A DNA stretch of 64,000 bases from positions 1 to 64,000 of the forward strand of contig DAOSZN010000001.1 of assembly GCA_035593725.1 (NCBI GenBank). The letters are read 5' to 3'. The notes below the pieces were generated by a model that was given only the letters and a program-made list of their open reading frames with translations, was not told the DNA's origin and did no database searches. The position numbers and the translations under genes were made by a program. This document shows, piece after piece, positions 25,444 to 34,321 of this stretch; within the stretch, counting starts at the first letter, position 1; the number at the start of each line of letters is the position of its first letter. Source of the DNA: UBA4971 sp029551185 (GTDB lineage Bacteria; Bacillota; SHA-98; UBA4971).

Positions 25444-26382
25444 ATGAAAGAATACATATTAATCAGTGACGAGGTTAAAGATGCTGTAGAAAGCGGTCAG
25501 CCTGTGGTCGCGTTTGAAACCTCCATTCTAACCCATGGCTTGCCTCAACCTTATAATGTAGCTCTCGCCAAGGAGGTCCAGGAAATCGCCGGATCTATGG
25601 GAGTTGTCCCTGCGACCACCGCCGTTATTCAGGGTAAGCTGAGAGTCGGGTTGACTGATGAAGAAATAGACTTCCTGGGCACGGAGCCGGGAATAGCCAA
25701 GGCAGGGTACAGAGACCTTGCTATTCTCATGACTACTAAAGGTTCCGGCGGCACAACCGTCGCTTCCAGTATAGCCTTGGCGGAAATGGCGGGTATCCGC
25801 GTTTTTATCACCGGAGGTATCGGAGGCGTACACCGCGGCGCTCCGACGACTTTTGACATATCAGCTGACTTGTTCATAATGTCCAGGGTGGACGTGGCTA
25901 CGGTTTGTGCAGGAATGAAATCCATCCTTGACATAAAACTCTCCATGGAAGTGTTGGAGACTCTGGGCATTCCGGTCATCGGATATGGGACTGACATTTT
26001 ACCCGGGTTCCACGTAAGGGAGACTGACTACAAAGGACTATACGCAGCGGAAAGTCCTGAAGACATTGCAAGAATCATGATGTCAAAGTGGAGTTCAGGT
26101 TTAAAGGGCGGTCTCCTTGTTACTGTGCCTATACCCGAGGAGGATGAGACAGACCCGGTCTTGCTCAATGACGCCATTTGCCGGGCGGTTCATGAGGCGA
26201 ATGAGAAAGGGATTAAGGGTAAAGACGTAACCCCTTACATCTTGTTCCGTCTCGGAGAACTTACAGGTGGTGCCACGCTCAAGGCTAACCTATCTCTTGT
26301 ACGGAATAACACCCGTGTAGGATGCGATATAGCAAGATCTTACAGTCGTCAGTCAAAGATCCAGTCAACCTATGCTCGGTAA
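25444..26382 (+). CDS. psuG: pseudouridine-5'-phosphate glycosidase
   Basis: PsuG splits pseudouridine 5'-phosphate into uracil and ribose-5-phosphate. The 312-residue protein matches the family along its length: VVAFETSILTHGLPQPYN, VPATTAVIQGK, GSGGTTVASSIALAEMAGI, FITGGIGGVHRG and DISADL. CAGMKSILD carries the catalytic Lys, and GYGTDILPGFH follows. ATG 25444 gives the usual N-terminus; an in-frame TTG at 25387 inside the kinase gene would add 19 unrelated residues. The ribosome binding site is weak (GAGGG). The pair forms a nucleoside salvage operon together with upp later in the window. Confidence 0.9.
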   Translation: MKEYILISDEVKDAVESGQPVVAFETSILTHGLPQPYNVALAKEVQEIAGSMGVVPATTAVIQGKLRVGLTDEEIDFLGTEPGIAKAGYRDLAILMTTKGSGGTTVASSIALAEMAGIRVFITGGIGGVHRGAPTTFDISADLFIMSRVDVATVCAGMKSILDIKLSMEVLETLGIPVIGYGTDILPGFHVRETDYKGLYAAESPEDIARIMMSKWSSGLKGGLLVTVPIPEEDETDPVLLNDAICRAVHEANEKGIKGKDVTPYILFRLGELTGGATLKANLSLVRNNTRVGCDIARSYSRQSKIQSTYAR

Positions 26383-26505
26383 CGTATGATAATATAATAC
26401 CGGAATCGATCTTGGTATTCTAATAACTGAACCGTAGTGCAGACGTTTGGGGAACGTGCTGTCTGAGAAGGAAGGGCTGCGCTGCAGCAGCAGGTATTTT
26501 ATGCA

Positions 26506-28818
26506 TTGGAGGTGCCGGAGATAGGCGTTGTCACTACGATTAAAGGCAAGTGCAGGGAATGCTATGCATGCGTTCGGAATTGCCCTGTGAAGGCTATTAA
26601 AGTGGAAGACGGTCAAGCAACCGTAATAGACGAGCTATGTATATCCTGCGGTTATTGTGTAAGGGTCTGCGCTCAAAATGCGAAGCACATCAGGGAAGAT
26701 CTGGTTTCAGTCAAGAATGCTCTTAGAACAGGCGAGGCTTACGCTTTGCTTGCCCCTGCTTTCGCAGTGGAGTTTCACGGGGAATTAAGGCCAGGCCAGG
26801 TAGTGACAGCATTAAAAGAAATCGGGTTTCAAGGCGTCTATGAAGTAGCGTGGGGGGCGGAACGTGTAACCCAAGAGTACATGAGAATCATCCAAGGCGA
26901 GCATGAGCTAGGCATCATCTCTACTCCTTGCCCAGCCATAGTTAACCTTGTGGAAGTCAAGTATCCCCAACTCATTCCGAGGCTTGTTCCTGTAGTCTCG
27001 CCTATGGTAGCTGCCGGAAGAATGATAAAGAAGGAACTCAAAGGCGCCTATACCGTGTTCATAGGACCTTGTGTCGCAAAAAAAAGCGAAATGCTGGATC
27101 CGTCAGTAGCAGACGCTATTGACGCGGTTCTTACATTTCCAGAATTGAGGATGCTCCTTGAGGAGCTGCCTATTGAATGCAGAGATCTGTCTGATACCGC
27201 TTTCGACAGGGATGAGGCATATTTAGGCCGGCTGTATCCGGTATCCGGAGGTTTGCTTAGAAGCGCAGCCCTTTCTGCGGATATGGTTGATAATGAAATC
27301 CTTATTGTTGAAGGCAAGGATAATTGCATTGATTTTCTTGAGGCATTGAGCCGGGAAAAGGATTGTCCTGAGTTTGTGGACATGCTGTTTTGCGAAGGAT
27401 GCATAAGCGGTCCTATGATGACGACAGATCTTCCGAGTTATACTCGACGAGTAGTCGCTGTGGATTTCGCGAAACAGTCGAAACGGAGAGGTTCGAGCAT
27501 AGGTCCGGTTGAGCCTCGATTCCCCCAAATTGAGGCTGCTCGCAAGTTTTCACCCAGAAGCATAGATATGCCGATTCCTACTGAGGAGGACATAAAGCGA
27601 ATACTCCTGGAGCTTGACAAGATTAGACCTGAAGATGAACTGAATTGCGGCGCATGTGGGTACAACACGTGTCGGGAGAAAGCTGTAGCGGTATTCCAAG
27701 GACTTGCTGAAAACAAGATGTGCCTCCCATACCTGATAACACAGCTTGAGGTGCATAATATGGAACTCGCAAAACTTAAAGCATACCACGAAGACACTAT
27801 TGACAGCATTATTGAAGGCATTGTAGTCGTAGACCGTAACATGATTATAACCAGCTTAAACAAGTCCGCGGATCTCTATGCTGTTTCACAATCCGTTGGC
27901 AGAAACGTCTTTGAAGTATTCCCGGATCTGGATATTCCCAGGTGTAGACATGGTTTTGAGCGAGCTATATCACTGGGTGAGCCGACAGATGTGGGGGAAA
28001 TGGTTTTTCCGCTGGGTGAAGAAAAAGTCACATTGCACATTAAAATCAGCCCTCTTAAGAACGAGAGCGGAGAAGTATACGGAGCCGTTCTCTTAAGTCA
28101 GGACACTACCGAGAAACGCAGACTTGAGAGCCAGCTTATCCAGTCTGATAGGTTAGCTGCTTTAGGACAACTTGCAGCCGGGGTCGCTCACGAAATCAAC
28201 ACTCCGCTGACCTTGATCCTAGGCTATGCTGACATTCTCAAGGAAACTGTCGGTCCCGACAACCTTGCCAATTCGTACCTCAAAACGATAATGGAAGAAT
28301 CAGAGAGGATTGCCGATATTGTACGCAGCCTTTTGAATTTTGCAAGGCCGAGCAATGCGCCTCAAGGTAAATGCAGAGTTAACGAAGCTTGCAGGAGAAC
28401 TCTCAGGATATTCGGAGGGCAAATGGCGCGTAGGGGTATTCAAGTTAATCTGGAGCTTGATGAATCCGATCCGGAAGCTGCAATTGACACCGGAGAATTG
28501 CAGCAAGTGATCCTTAATATGCTCCTTAATGCTATGCAAGCAATGCCTGATGGAGGGCGTCTGGGGATTGCAACAAACATATCCCAGGATATAGTCGAGA
28601 TTTCCATAACAGACACAGGCCTTGGAATTACTGCTGAGGATATTCGAAAAGTGTTTGACCCGTTTTTTACAACGAAAGAGGTAGGCAAGGGAACAGGCCT
28701 AGGCCTTTCTGTGAGTTTTAATATCGTAGAAAAGCATGGCGGGACCATCAAAGTCGAAAGCAAACTCGCTAAGGGCACATGCTTCACCATTATCCTTCCT
28801 ATGAACGGAGTAGAATAA
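26506..28818 (+). CDS. histidine kinase with [FeFe]-hydrogenase-like sensory domain
   Basis: This 770-residue cytosolic fusion protein has a two-[4Fe-4S] ferredoxin domain (about 12-65, CRECYACVRNCP and CISCGYCVRVC), then an [FeFe]-hydrogenase H-cluster-type domain (about 70-340). Its three Cys motifs are variant: STPCPAI, IGPCVAKKSE and FCEGCISGP. A further [4Fe-4S] domain (CGACGYNTC, about 385), a PAS domain (about 425-535), HisKA with GVAHEINTPL, and HATPase with GLGI and GTGLGLSVS follow. This is the plan of sensory hydrogenases that report H2 or redox state. The response regulator starts one base after its stop. The start is uncertain: TTG 26506 has no site, while GGAGGT at 26508 overlaps it and would best serve an ATA near 26521. 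Confidence 0.85.
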   Translation: MEVPEIGVVTTIKGKCRECYACVRNCPVKAIKVEDGQATVIDELCISCGYCVRVCAQNAKHIREDLVSVKNALRTGEAYALLAPAFAVEFHGELRPGQVVTALKEIGFQGVYEVAWGAERVTQEYMRIIQGEHELGIISTPCPAIVNLVEVKYPQLIPRLVPVVSPMVAAGRMIKKELKGAYTVFIGPCVAKKSEMLDPSVADAIDAVLTFPELRMLLEELPIECRDLSDTAFDRDEAYLGRLYPVSGGLLRSAALSADMVDNEILIVEGKDNCIDFLEALSREKDCPEFVDMLFCEGCISGPMMTTDLPSYTRRVVAVDFAKQSKRRGSSIGPVEPRFPQIEAARKFSPRSIDMPIPTEEDIKRILLELDKIRPEDELNCGACGYNTCREKAVAVFQGLAENKMCLPYLITQLEVHNMELAKLKAYHEDTIDSIIEGIVVVDRNMIITSLNKSADLYAVSQSVGRNVFEVFPDLDIPRCRHGFERAISLGEPTDVGEMVFPLGEEKVTLHIKISPLKNESGEVYGAVLLSQDTTEKRRLESQLIQSDRLAALGQLAAGVAHEINTPLTLILGYADILKETVGPDNLANSYLKTIMEESERIADIVRSLLNFARPSNAPQGKCRVNEACRRTLRIFGGQMARRGIQVNLELDESDPEAAIDTGELQQVILNMLLNAMQAMPDGGRLGIATNISQDIVEISITDTGLGITAEDIRKVFDPFFTTKEVGKGTGLGLSVSFNIVEKHGGTIKVESKLAKGTCFTIILPMNGVE

Positions 28819-28819
28819 T

Positions 28820-30199
28820 ATGGAGACAACCGCTGGTAAGGTGCTTGTTATCGATGATGAAGAGAAAATGTGCGAATTCCTCGGACTCATTTTGTCCCAA
28901 GACGGACACAAGGTCTTGACTGCTACAAGCGGGGAACAAGCTTTGGACATGATGCGTTCCAAGACTGACTTGGATGTTATTGTCACTGACCTCATGATGC
29001 CGGGGACGAGCGGTATGGATGTTTTAGAAGAGGCAAGACGCTTATTGCCGGAGACCCCGGTGATCATGATAACCGGATACTCCACAGTGGAAAATGCCGT
29101 CCAAGCCATGAAAGCGGGGGCTTTCGACTATCTGCCGAAACCCTTTAAAGTTGACGAGGTGAAGCTTGTAGTCAAGAAGGCCTTAGACAGGCGAACTATT
29201 GCTTTGGAAAACAAGAGACTTAGACGGGAACTCCAGGCAATTCGTGAGCGGTCAGGCGAGATAATCGGTACATCCGAAAAAATGCAGGAAGTCTTCAGAC
29301 TTGTTGAGAAAATCGCAAGGACTGATGCGACAACAATGATTCGTGGAGAAAGCGGGACCGGCAAAGATCTTATCGCCCGTGAAATCCACATGCAAAGCCT
29401 AAGAGCGACACAGCCTTTTATAGGCATAAACTGCGCTGCGCTTCCTGAGACACTCCTCGAGAGCGAACTTTTCGGTCATGCTCGCGGCGCTTTTACAGGA
29501 GCTGTCATGACCAAACGGGGATTATTTGAAGAAGCGGACGGAGGCACCATATTCTTGGATGAGATAGGAGACATAAGCCTTGCGCTCCAAGCTAAACTCT
29601 TGAGATTCCTGCAAAACAGGGAGTTCATCCGCGTCGGCGAAACGGTTGCAAGGCGTGTTGATGTCCGGGTCATAGTCGCAACGAACAAAGATCTGGAGGC
29701 TGCCATTGAAAGAGGGGATTTTCGTTCCGACTTGTACTATAGATTGAATGTAATAACTATCCATCTGCCTCCGCTAAGGGAGCGTAAGAGTGATATACCG
29801 CTTCTGGCCAAACACTTTGCCAGGAAATTTGCAGCTAAGTGCCTTAAGGGTCCGATTTCCTTCTCGGATGAAGCTATGGATGCACTAGTCAACTATGATT
29901 GGCCTGGCAATGTGCGGGAGCTGGAGAACGCTATTGAACGCGCGGTGATACTGATGGAAGGAAATGATCTTGAGCTCTGTGATCTTCCGGATGAGGTAAT
30001 CGAGGTTTATGAAAAGACCACATCCGCCGCTCACGGGGATACAAGCGATGAATCATTTTATGAGGCTGTCAACGAGTATAAGCGTGAGCTGATCAGTTGC
30101 GCTCTGGCAAAATCCGATGGTGTTCAGGCCAGAGCTGCTGAGATTCTGGGCCTTAAAAGGACCACACTTAATGAAATGATGAAGCGCCTGGGAATGTAG
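28820..30199 (+). CDS. sigma-54-dependent response regulator, NtrC type
   Basis: The 459-residue activator has a receiver domain (about 7-120; acidic pair DD, phospho-Asp in IVTDLMMPG, Lys in YLPKPFK), a sigma-54-interacting AAA+ domain (Walker A GESGTGKD, GAFTGA loop contacting sigma-54, Walker B GGTIFLDEIG) and a C-terminal Fis-type helix-turn-helix (ARAAEILGLKRTTLNEMMKR). It is surely the partner of the preceding hydrogenase-like kinase. Its probable target is the -24/-12 promoter at 30358-30373, just after its own gene. This target assignment is inference from position. Confidence 0.93.
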   Translation: METTAGKVLVIDDEEKMCEFLGLILSQDGHKVLTATSGEQALDMMRSKTDLDVIVTDLMMPGTSGMDVLEEARRLLPETPVIMITGYSTVENAVQAMKAGAFDYLPKPFKVDEVKLVVKKALDRRTIALENKRLRRELQAIRERSGEIIGTSEKMQEVFRLVEKIARTDATTMIRGESGTGKDLIAREIHMQSLRATQPFIGINCAALPETLLESELFGHARGAFTGAVMTKRGLFEEADGGTIFLDEIGDISLALQAKLLRFLQNREFIRVGETVARRVDVRVIVATNKDLEAAIERGDFRSDLYYRLNVITIHLPPLRERKSDIPLLAKHFARKFAAKCLKGPISFSDEAMDALVNYDWPGNVRELENAIERAVILMEGNDLELCDLPDEVIEVYEKTTSAAHGDTSDESFYEAVNEYKRELISCALAKSDGVQARAAEILGLKRTTLNEMMKRLGM

Positions 30200-30233
30200 G
30201 AAGGCCCAAAAGAGCCAAAAATATGGACACCTA

Positions 30234-30249
30234 ATCCAAAATATTGGAT
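30234..30249. promoter_or_regulatory. 16-bp palindrome, candidate enhancer (UAS) for the sigma-54 activator
   Basis: ATCCAA and TTGGAT form a perfect 6-bp inverted repeat around AATA. The centre lies about 116 bases upstream of the -24 element, that is near -140 from the expected transcription start, where NtrC-type activators usually bind. It falls in the 3' untranslated part of the activator gene. Confidence 0.55.
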
Positions 30250-30269
30250 CCGATACCCTTCTTGTATTA

Positions 30270-30309
30270 CCTGAATAACCCGAGTAAAATATATAAAAGA
30301 CCTGAGTAA
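30270..30309 (+). repeat. three CCYGARTAA direct repeats upstream of the hydrogenase promoter
   Basis: CCTGAATAA (30270-30278), CCCGAGTAA (30279-30287) and CCTGAGTAA (30301-30309) are near-identical 9-mers at 9- and 22-base offsets (about one and two helical turns). All are in the same orientation between the palindrome and the sigma-54 promoter. They may be extra activator sites or bind another factor. Confidence 0.5.
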
Positions 30310-30319
30310 TGTATGTTTA

Positions 30320-30347
30320 AAGAGTCCCTGCGGACTCTTGTTCTTTT
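30320..30347 (+). terminator. terminator of the sensor-regulator operon
   Basis: AAGAGTCC (30320-30327) and GGACTCTT (30332-30339) form a perfect 8-bp stem with a 4-base loop, followed by GTTCTTTT. It sits 120 bases after the activator stop and just before the sigma-54 promoter, so it separates the control genes from the hydrogenase operon. Confidence 0.65.
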
Positions 30348-30357
30348 GCCGAAAAGC

Positions 30358-30373
30358 TGGCACGAGACTTGCA
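30358..30373 (+). promoter_or_regulatory. sigma-54 (-24/-12) promoter of the hydrogenase operon
   Basis: TGGCAC-N5-TTGCA is an exact match to the sigma-54 consensus, with the invariant GG and GC ten bases apart. Transcription should start near 30383, about 90 bases before the small ORF at 30474. The neighbouring activator gene strongly supports use of this site. Confidence 0.9.
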
Positions 30374-30473
30374 TCTAGTAATAGATGAACCCGACATTGG
30401 ACAGTTGCAGGCTAAGGAGCTGTCCATTTCTAGTGGTCTGGATTGTGAAATAAAGCACAAAGGGGGAAGTAAC

Positions 30474-30674
30474 GTGTCAGCGTTGCCATTAAGAGAAGAC
30501 AAAACAAGGCGTTGGATACCTCCGGGAATCGATGAAGACTTAATAGACGAGTATATAGAGGCAATGGAGAAGTACGGTCCCGGATATCCGGACAGTGGTT
30601 GGTTTAAACGAGCTGCAAAGCTCGAGAGGGAAATGCATGAAGCTCGTCTTGAGGCTAGGTTTGATGAGAACTAG
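30474..30674 (+). CDS. small conserved-looking protein at the head of the hydrogenase operon
   Basis: This 66-residue ORF has GTG 30474 preceded by AAGGGGGAAG and lies between the sigma-54 promoter and the NuoF-like gene. The product is charged and probably helical, with RRWIPPGIDEDLIDEYIEAM, KYGPGYPDSGWF and an acidic, Arg-rich tail. It has no Cys and no membrane segment, so it is not an iron-sulfur subunit. The longer frame from 30369 overlaps the promoter -12 element and is not used. I do not recognise a family. Its place suggests an accessory, assembly or regulatory role for the hydrogenase. Confidence 0.65.
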   Translation: MSALPLREDKTRRWIPPGIDEDLIDEYIEAMEKYGPGYPDSGWFKRAAKLEREMHEARLEARFDEN

Positions 30675-30703
30675 CTGTTGTATGCGCAAGGAGTGATAGC
30701 AGT

Positions 30704-32551
30704 ATGAGTCCATTTATTCGTGCACATATACTGGTATGTTCCGGAGCAGGATGCGTATCTTCCGGATGCCATGAAGTGTATGATTCACTTATGCATGCCC
30801 TTGAAAATGAAGGGATTCTAAGTGAAGTCAAAGTAATCAAGACCGGTTGCATAGGTTCTTGTGATTTAGGCCCGACTGTCTTGATCTATCCTGAAGGGAC
30901 TTTCTACCAGAAGGTTAAGCCTGAGGATGTCAGAGAGATTGTTGAAGAACACATAGTCAAAGGCAGACCGGTTGCAAGGTTATTCCCTAAGCAGGCTACA
31001 GGGGAGGTGGCAGAGAACATCTCAAGCCTGAACTTCTTCAAGAAACAGGTTAAAGTGGTTCTTAGGAACTGCGGAGTCATAGACCCTGAGAACATATACG
31101 AGTATGTAGCCCGCGACGGTTATGAAGCTTTGGCCAGAGTTCTTACGGATATGACGCCAAAAGACGTCATTGACACGATAAAGCAGGCAGGCCTCAGAGG
31201 ACGGGGAGGAGCAGGCTTCCCTACAGGCCTCAAATGGGAGTTCGCTCAGCGAGTGCGTTCTGACGAAAAATACGTGGTGTGCAACGCTGACGAAGGTGAC
31301 CCAGGCGCTTTTATGGATAGGAGCGTGCTTGAAGGGGATCCCCACAGCATTATCGAGGCTATGACTATAGCAGGATACGCAATTGGGGCAAGCCAGGGAT
31401 ATGTTTATGTTCGTGCAGAATACCCCCTGGCAGTAAGCAGACTGACCCATGCGATAAAGCAAGCCCACGAATTTGGGGTGTTAGGTGAGAATCTTTTCGG
31501 TTCAGGTTTTTCATTTGACTTGGATATCCGAGTAGGCGCAGGTGCTTTCGTCTGCGGGGAAGAAACGGCTCTGTTGGCGTCCATGGAGGGCAAGCGAGGC
31601 ATGCCGAGACCCAGGCCTCCGTTCCCGGCAAATGAGGGGCTCTTCAGGAAGCCTACTCTTATAAATAACGTAGAGACCTACGCGAATATTGCGCCGATAA
31701 TTCTTAAAGGGCCGGACTGGTTCAGAAGTATCGGGACGGAGAAAAGTCCGGGCACAAAAGTCTTTGCTCTTGCCGGGAAAATAAATAATACCGGGCTTGT
31801 GGAAGTACCCATGGGCACAACCCTCCGAGAAATTGTGTATGAGATCGGCGGAGGAATTCCCGGAGGCAAGGCATTTAAAGCAGCTCAGACCGGCGGTCCG
31901 TCAGGTGGTTGTATTCCCGAATCCCTTTTGGATATCAGCATGGAGTATGACACTTTGACAAAGGCAGGCGCCATGATGGGATCCGGCGGATTAATCATCA
32001 TGGATGAGGATACTTGCATGGTGGACATCGCCAAGTTCTTCTTGCAGTTTACTCAAGATGAATCCTGTGGCAAGTGTGTCCCGTGCAGAGAAGGAACAAA
32101 GGTAATGCTTGATATCTTGACACGGATTACTGAAGGGAAGGGCGAGCCCGGGGATATCGAGACTCTCGAGTCTCTTGGGAAGACCATAAAGAATACCGCC
32201 CTTTGCGGACTGGGACAGACTGCTCCCAACCCTGTGCTTAGTTCCATAAGGTACTTTAGAGATGAATATGAGGCTCATATTCACGAGAAGCGGTGTCCGG
32301 GCGGAGTTTGCAAAGATCTGGTCAGATATGAGATAGATTCTGAAAAGTGCAGGGGCTGCAGCCTTTGCGCAAAGGCTTGTCCGACTCAGGCCATCCACCC
32401 GGTAGCCTGCGAGGCGCAAGTAGCCGAGGCTGCCGGAGGCGAAGGCGGTCACAAGCCGAAACGGAGAGCGTATGAAATTGATAACAGTAAATGTCAAAAA
32501 TGCGGTGAGTGCATGAGTGTTTGCCGCTTTGACGCCGTGTCCAGGAGGTGA
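30704..32551 (+). CDS. hydB: NADH-binding hydrogenase subunit, NuoF/HydB type
   Basis: This 615-residue flavoprotein subunit of an NADH-dependent or electron-bifurcating [FeFe]-hydrogenase is cytosolic. It has an N-terminal thioredoxin-like [2Fe-2S] domain (Cys in CSGAGCVSSGC and TGCIGSC), an FMN/NADH domain (GLRGRGGAGFPTG at about 162, CNADEGDPGAF), an SLBB domain, a [4Fe-4S] site (ESCGKCVPCREGT, about 450) and a C-terminal two-cluster ferredoxin domain (CRGCSLCAKACP and CQKCGECMSVC). This longer form is typical of HydB rather than complex I NuoF. It passes electrons between NAD(H) and HydA. The HydA start follows directly. Confidence 0.92.
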   Translation: MSPFIRAHILVCSGAGCVSSGCHEVYDSLMHALENEGILSEVKVIKTGCIGSCDLGPTVLIYPEGTFYQKVKPEDVREIVEEHIVKGRPVARLFPKQATGEVAENISSLNFFKKQVKVVLRNCGVIDPENIYEYVARDGYEALARVLTDMTPKDVIDTIKQAGLRGRGGAGFPTGLKWEFAQRVRSDEKYVVCNADEGDPGAFMDRSVLEGDPHSIIEAMTIAGYAIGASQGYVYVRAEYPLAVSRLTHAIKQAHEFGVLGENLFGSGFSFDLDIRVGAGAFVCGEETALLASMEGKRGMPRPRPPFPANEGLFRKPTLINNVETYANIAPIILKGPDWFRSIGTEKSPGTKVFALAGKINNTGLVEVPMGTTLREIVYEIGGGIPGGKAFKAAQTGGPSGGCIPESLLDISMEYDTLTKAGAMMGSGGLIIMDEDTCMVDIAKFFLQFTQDESCGKCVPCREGTKVMLDILTRITEGKGEPGDIETLESLGKTIKNTALCGLGQTAPNPVLSSIRYFRDEYEAHIHEKRCPGGVCKDLVRYEIDSEKCRGCSLCAKACPTQAIHPVACEAQVAEAAGGEGGHKPKRRAYEIDNSKCQKCGECMSVCRFDAVSRR

Positions 32552-32553
32552 GC

Positions 32554-34320
32554 ATGATGGCAGATCAAAAAGAGAAGATTAACTTGACAATTGACGGAAT
32601 CCAGGTTGAAGCATATGAGGGAGAAATGGTGCTTGAGGCTGCACGGCGAGCTGGGATCGATATTCCCACTCTCTGCTATCATCCGGCGATAGGCCCGATA
32701 GGGTCCTGCAGAGTATGTGTGGTGGAAATCGAAAATGGCAAAGGCCTCCCAGCTTCATGCGTGACCCCTGTCAGAGAAGGCATGGTTGTTCACACTAACA
32801 CAGAGGTGGTGCGTGAGGCGCGTCGTACCGTGGTTGAACTGATACTGGCGTCGCATCCCCAAGATTGTCTCCAGTGTGAAAGGAACGGCCTGTGTGAACT
32901 CCAGGCACTTGCTATGCGCCTTGGGATTCGGGAGAGTAAGTTCCGCAGGGAGAAAGAACATAGAGAGTGTGACACATCCAGTGTTGCGCTGGTACGGGAC
33001 CCTGATAAATGCATACTATGCGGCCGTTGCGTGAACATGTGCGCCGAAGTGCAGAATGTGGCTGCCCTGGGCTTCGCGTACCGTGGCACTGACGCTCTTG
33101 TGACGCCTATGTTCGAGCGGGGATTGGCTGACTCTAAGTGCGTATCATGCGGACAATGCGCCAAAATATGTCCTGTCGGCGCTATCCACGAAAAAGAGGA
33201 GTGGCAGAAAGTCGCTGATTTGATAAGCGATCCTGACTTGCATGTGGTAGTGCAGGTGGCGCCTGCAGTCCGAGCTGCTATAGGTGAGGAATTCGGGATT
33301 CCGGCAGGCACGCCTGTAACAGGTAAACTTGCTGCGGCTTTAAAGAGGCTTGGATTCGATGCCGTATTTGATACGCAGTTCACAGCTGACCTGACGATAA
33401 TGGAAGAAGGGACTGAACTTATAGAAAGATTAAAGATGAAGGGACCGCTGCCTCTAATAACATCGTGCAGCCCGGGGTGGATAAGATATGCCGAGACATT
33501 CCACCCGGAGTTCATCCCTAATCTATCGTCATGCAAATCGCCGCAGCAGATGATGGGCGCAGTTATCAAGACTTATTACGCTGACAAAGCCGGCATAGAC
33601 CCGGATAAGATCGTGTCTGTTTCGGTAATGCCGTGCACTGCCAAGAAGTTCGAATGCGCAAGGCCTGAAATGAATTCGTCAGGGCAAAGGGATGTAGATA
33701 TTGTTCTGACCACGAGGGAACTTGCTCGTATGATTAAGCAAGCAGGCATTAGGTTCCAGGATCTGCCTGACGAAACGTTTGACGCTCCCCTTGGAATATC
33801 GACCGGAGCGGCGACGATATTTGGTGTCACAGGCGGTGTCATGGAGGCCGCGCTTCGTACGGTGTATGAGATTGTGACGAAGAAACCCCTTGCCAAGATT
33901 GAGTTTTCTAAAGTCAGGGGGATGGATGGAATAAAGGAAGCCTCCATAGATCTAGGCGACAGAAAGGTTCGAGTGGCTGTGGCTCATGGCCTGAGCAACG
34001 CAAACAAGCTCTTAGAGCATATTAAGGAAACCGGAGAACACTATGACTTTATTGAAGTTATGGCGTGTCCCGGCGGCTGTATCATGGGTGGAGGCCAGCC
34101 GAGGTCACTGGATCCTGACATTGCTGTCAAAAGGGCAGCTGCGCTTTACGCTGAGGATAGGGGTATGGAGATGCGTAAATCCCATGAAAATCCTGCAGTT
34201 GCGCGTCTCTATGAGGAATTCCTGAAGAAACCCGGTAGTGATATAGCCCATAGGTTGCTGCATACAACCTACGAAAGTGTAGATAAGGCTGCCGCGGTCA
34301 GTCGGAAGGAGGCTATGTAA
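32554..34320 (+). CDS. hydA: [FeFe]-hydrogenase catalytic subunit (group A, NADH-linked)
   Basis: The 588-residue catalytic subunit reduces protons or oxidises H2. Domains in order are a [2Fe-2S] plant-type ferredoxin (CYHPAIGPIGSCRVC), a His-ligated [4Fe-4S] (HPQDCLQCERNGLCELQ), two [4Fe-4S] (CILCGRCVNMC and CVSCGQCAKICP), and the H-cluster domain with all classical motifs: TSCSPGW, MPCTAKKFE and MACPGGCIMGGGQP. It is therefore a full, active-type enzyme, unlike the kinase at 26506. AGGAGG at 32543-32548 overlaps the HydB stop; ATG 32554 or ATG 32557 starts. The C-terminal tail (about 50 residues, small-subunit-like) completes the enzyme. Confidence 0.95.
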   Translation: MMADQKEKINLTIDGIQVEAYEGEMVLEAARRAGIDIPTLCYHPAIGPIGSCRVCVVEIENGKGLPASCVTPVREGMVVHTNTEVVREARRTVVELILASHPQDCLQCERNGLCELQALAMRLGIRESKFRREKEHRECDTSSVALVRDPDKCILCGRCVNMCAEVQNVAALGFAYRGTDALVTPMFERGLADSKCVSCGQCAKICPVGAIHEKEEWQKVADLISDPDLHVVVQVAPAVRAAIGEEFGIPAGTPVTGKLAAALKRLGFDAVFDTQFTADLTIMEEGTELIERLKMKGPLPLITSCSPGWIRYAETFHPEFIPNLSSCKSPQQMMGAVIKTYYADKAGIDPDKIVSVSVMPCTAKKFECARPEMNSSGQRDVDIVLTTRELARMIKQAGIRFQDLPDETFDAPLGISTGAATIFGVTGGVMEAALRTVYEIVTKKPLAKIEFSKVRGMDGIKEASIDLGDRKVRVAVAHGLSNANKLLEHIKETGEHYDFIEVMACPGGCIMGGGQPRSLDPDIAVKRAAALYAEDRGMEMRKSHENPAVARLYEEFLKKPGSDIAHRLLHTTYESVDKAAAVSRKEAM

Positions 34321-34321
34321 G

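Noticed and set aside
28820..30199. Large open frames on the minus strand opposite the activator and hydrogenase genes
   Set aside because: They are shadows of strongly coding + strand genes with intact domains.
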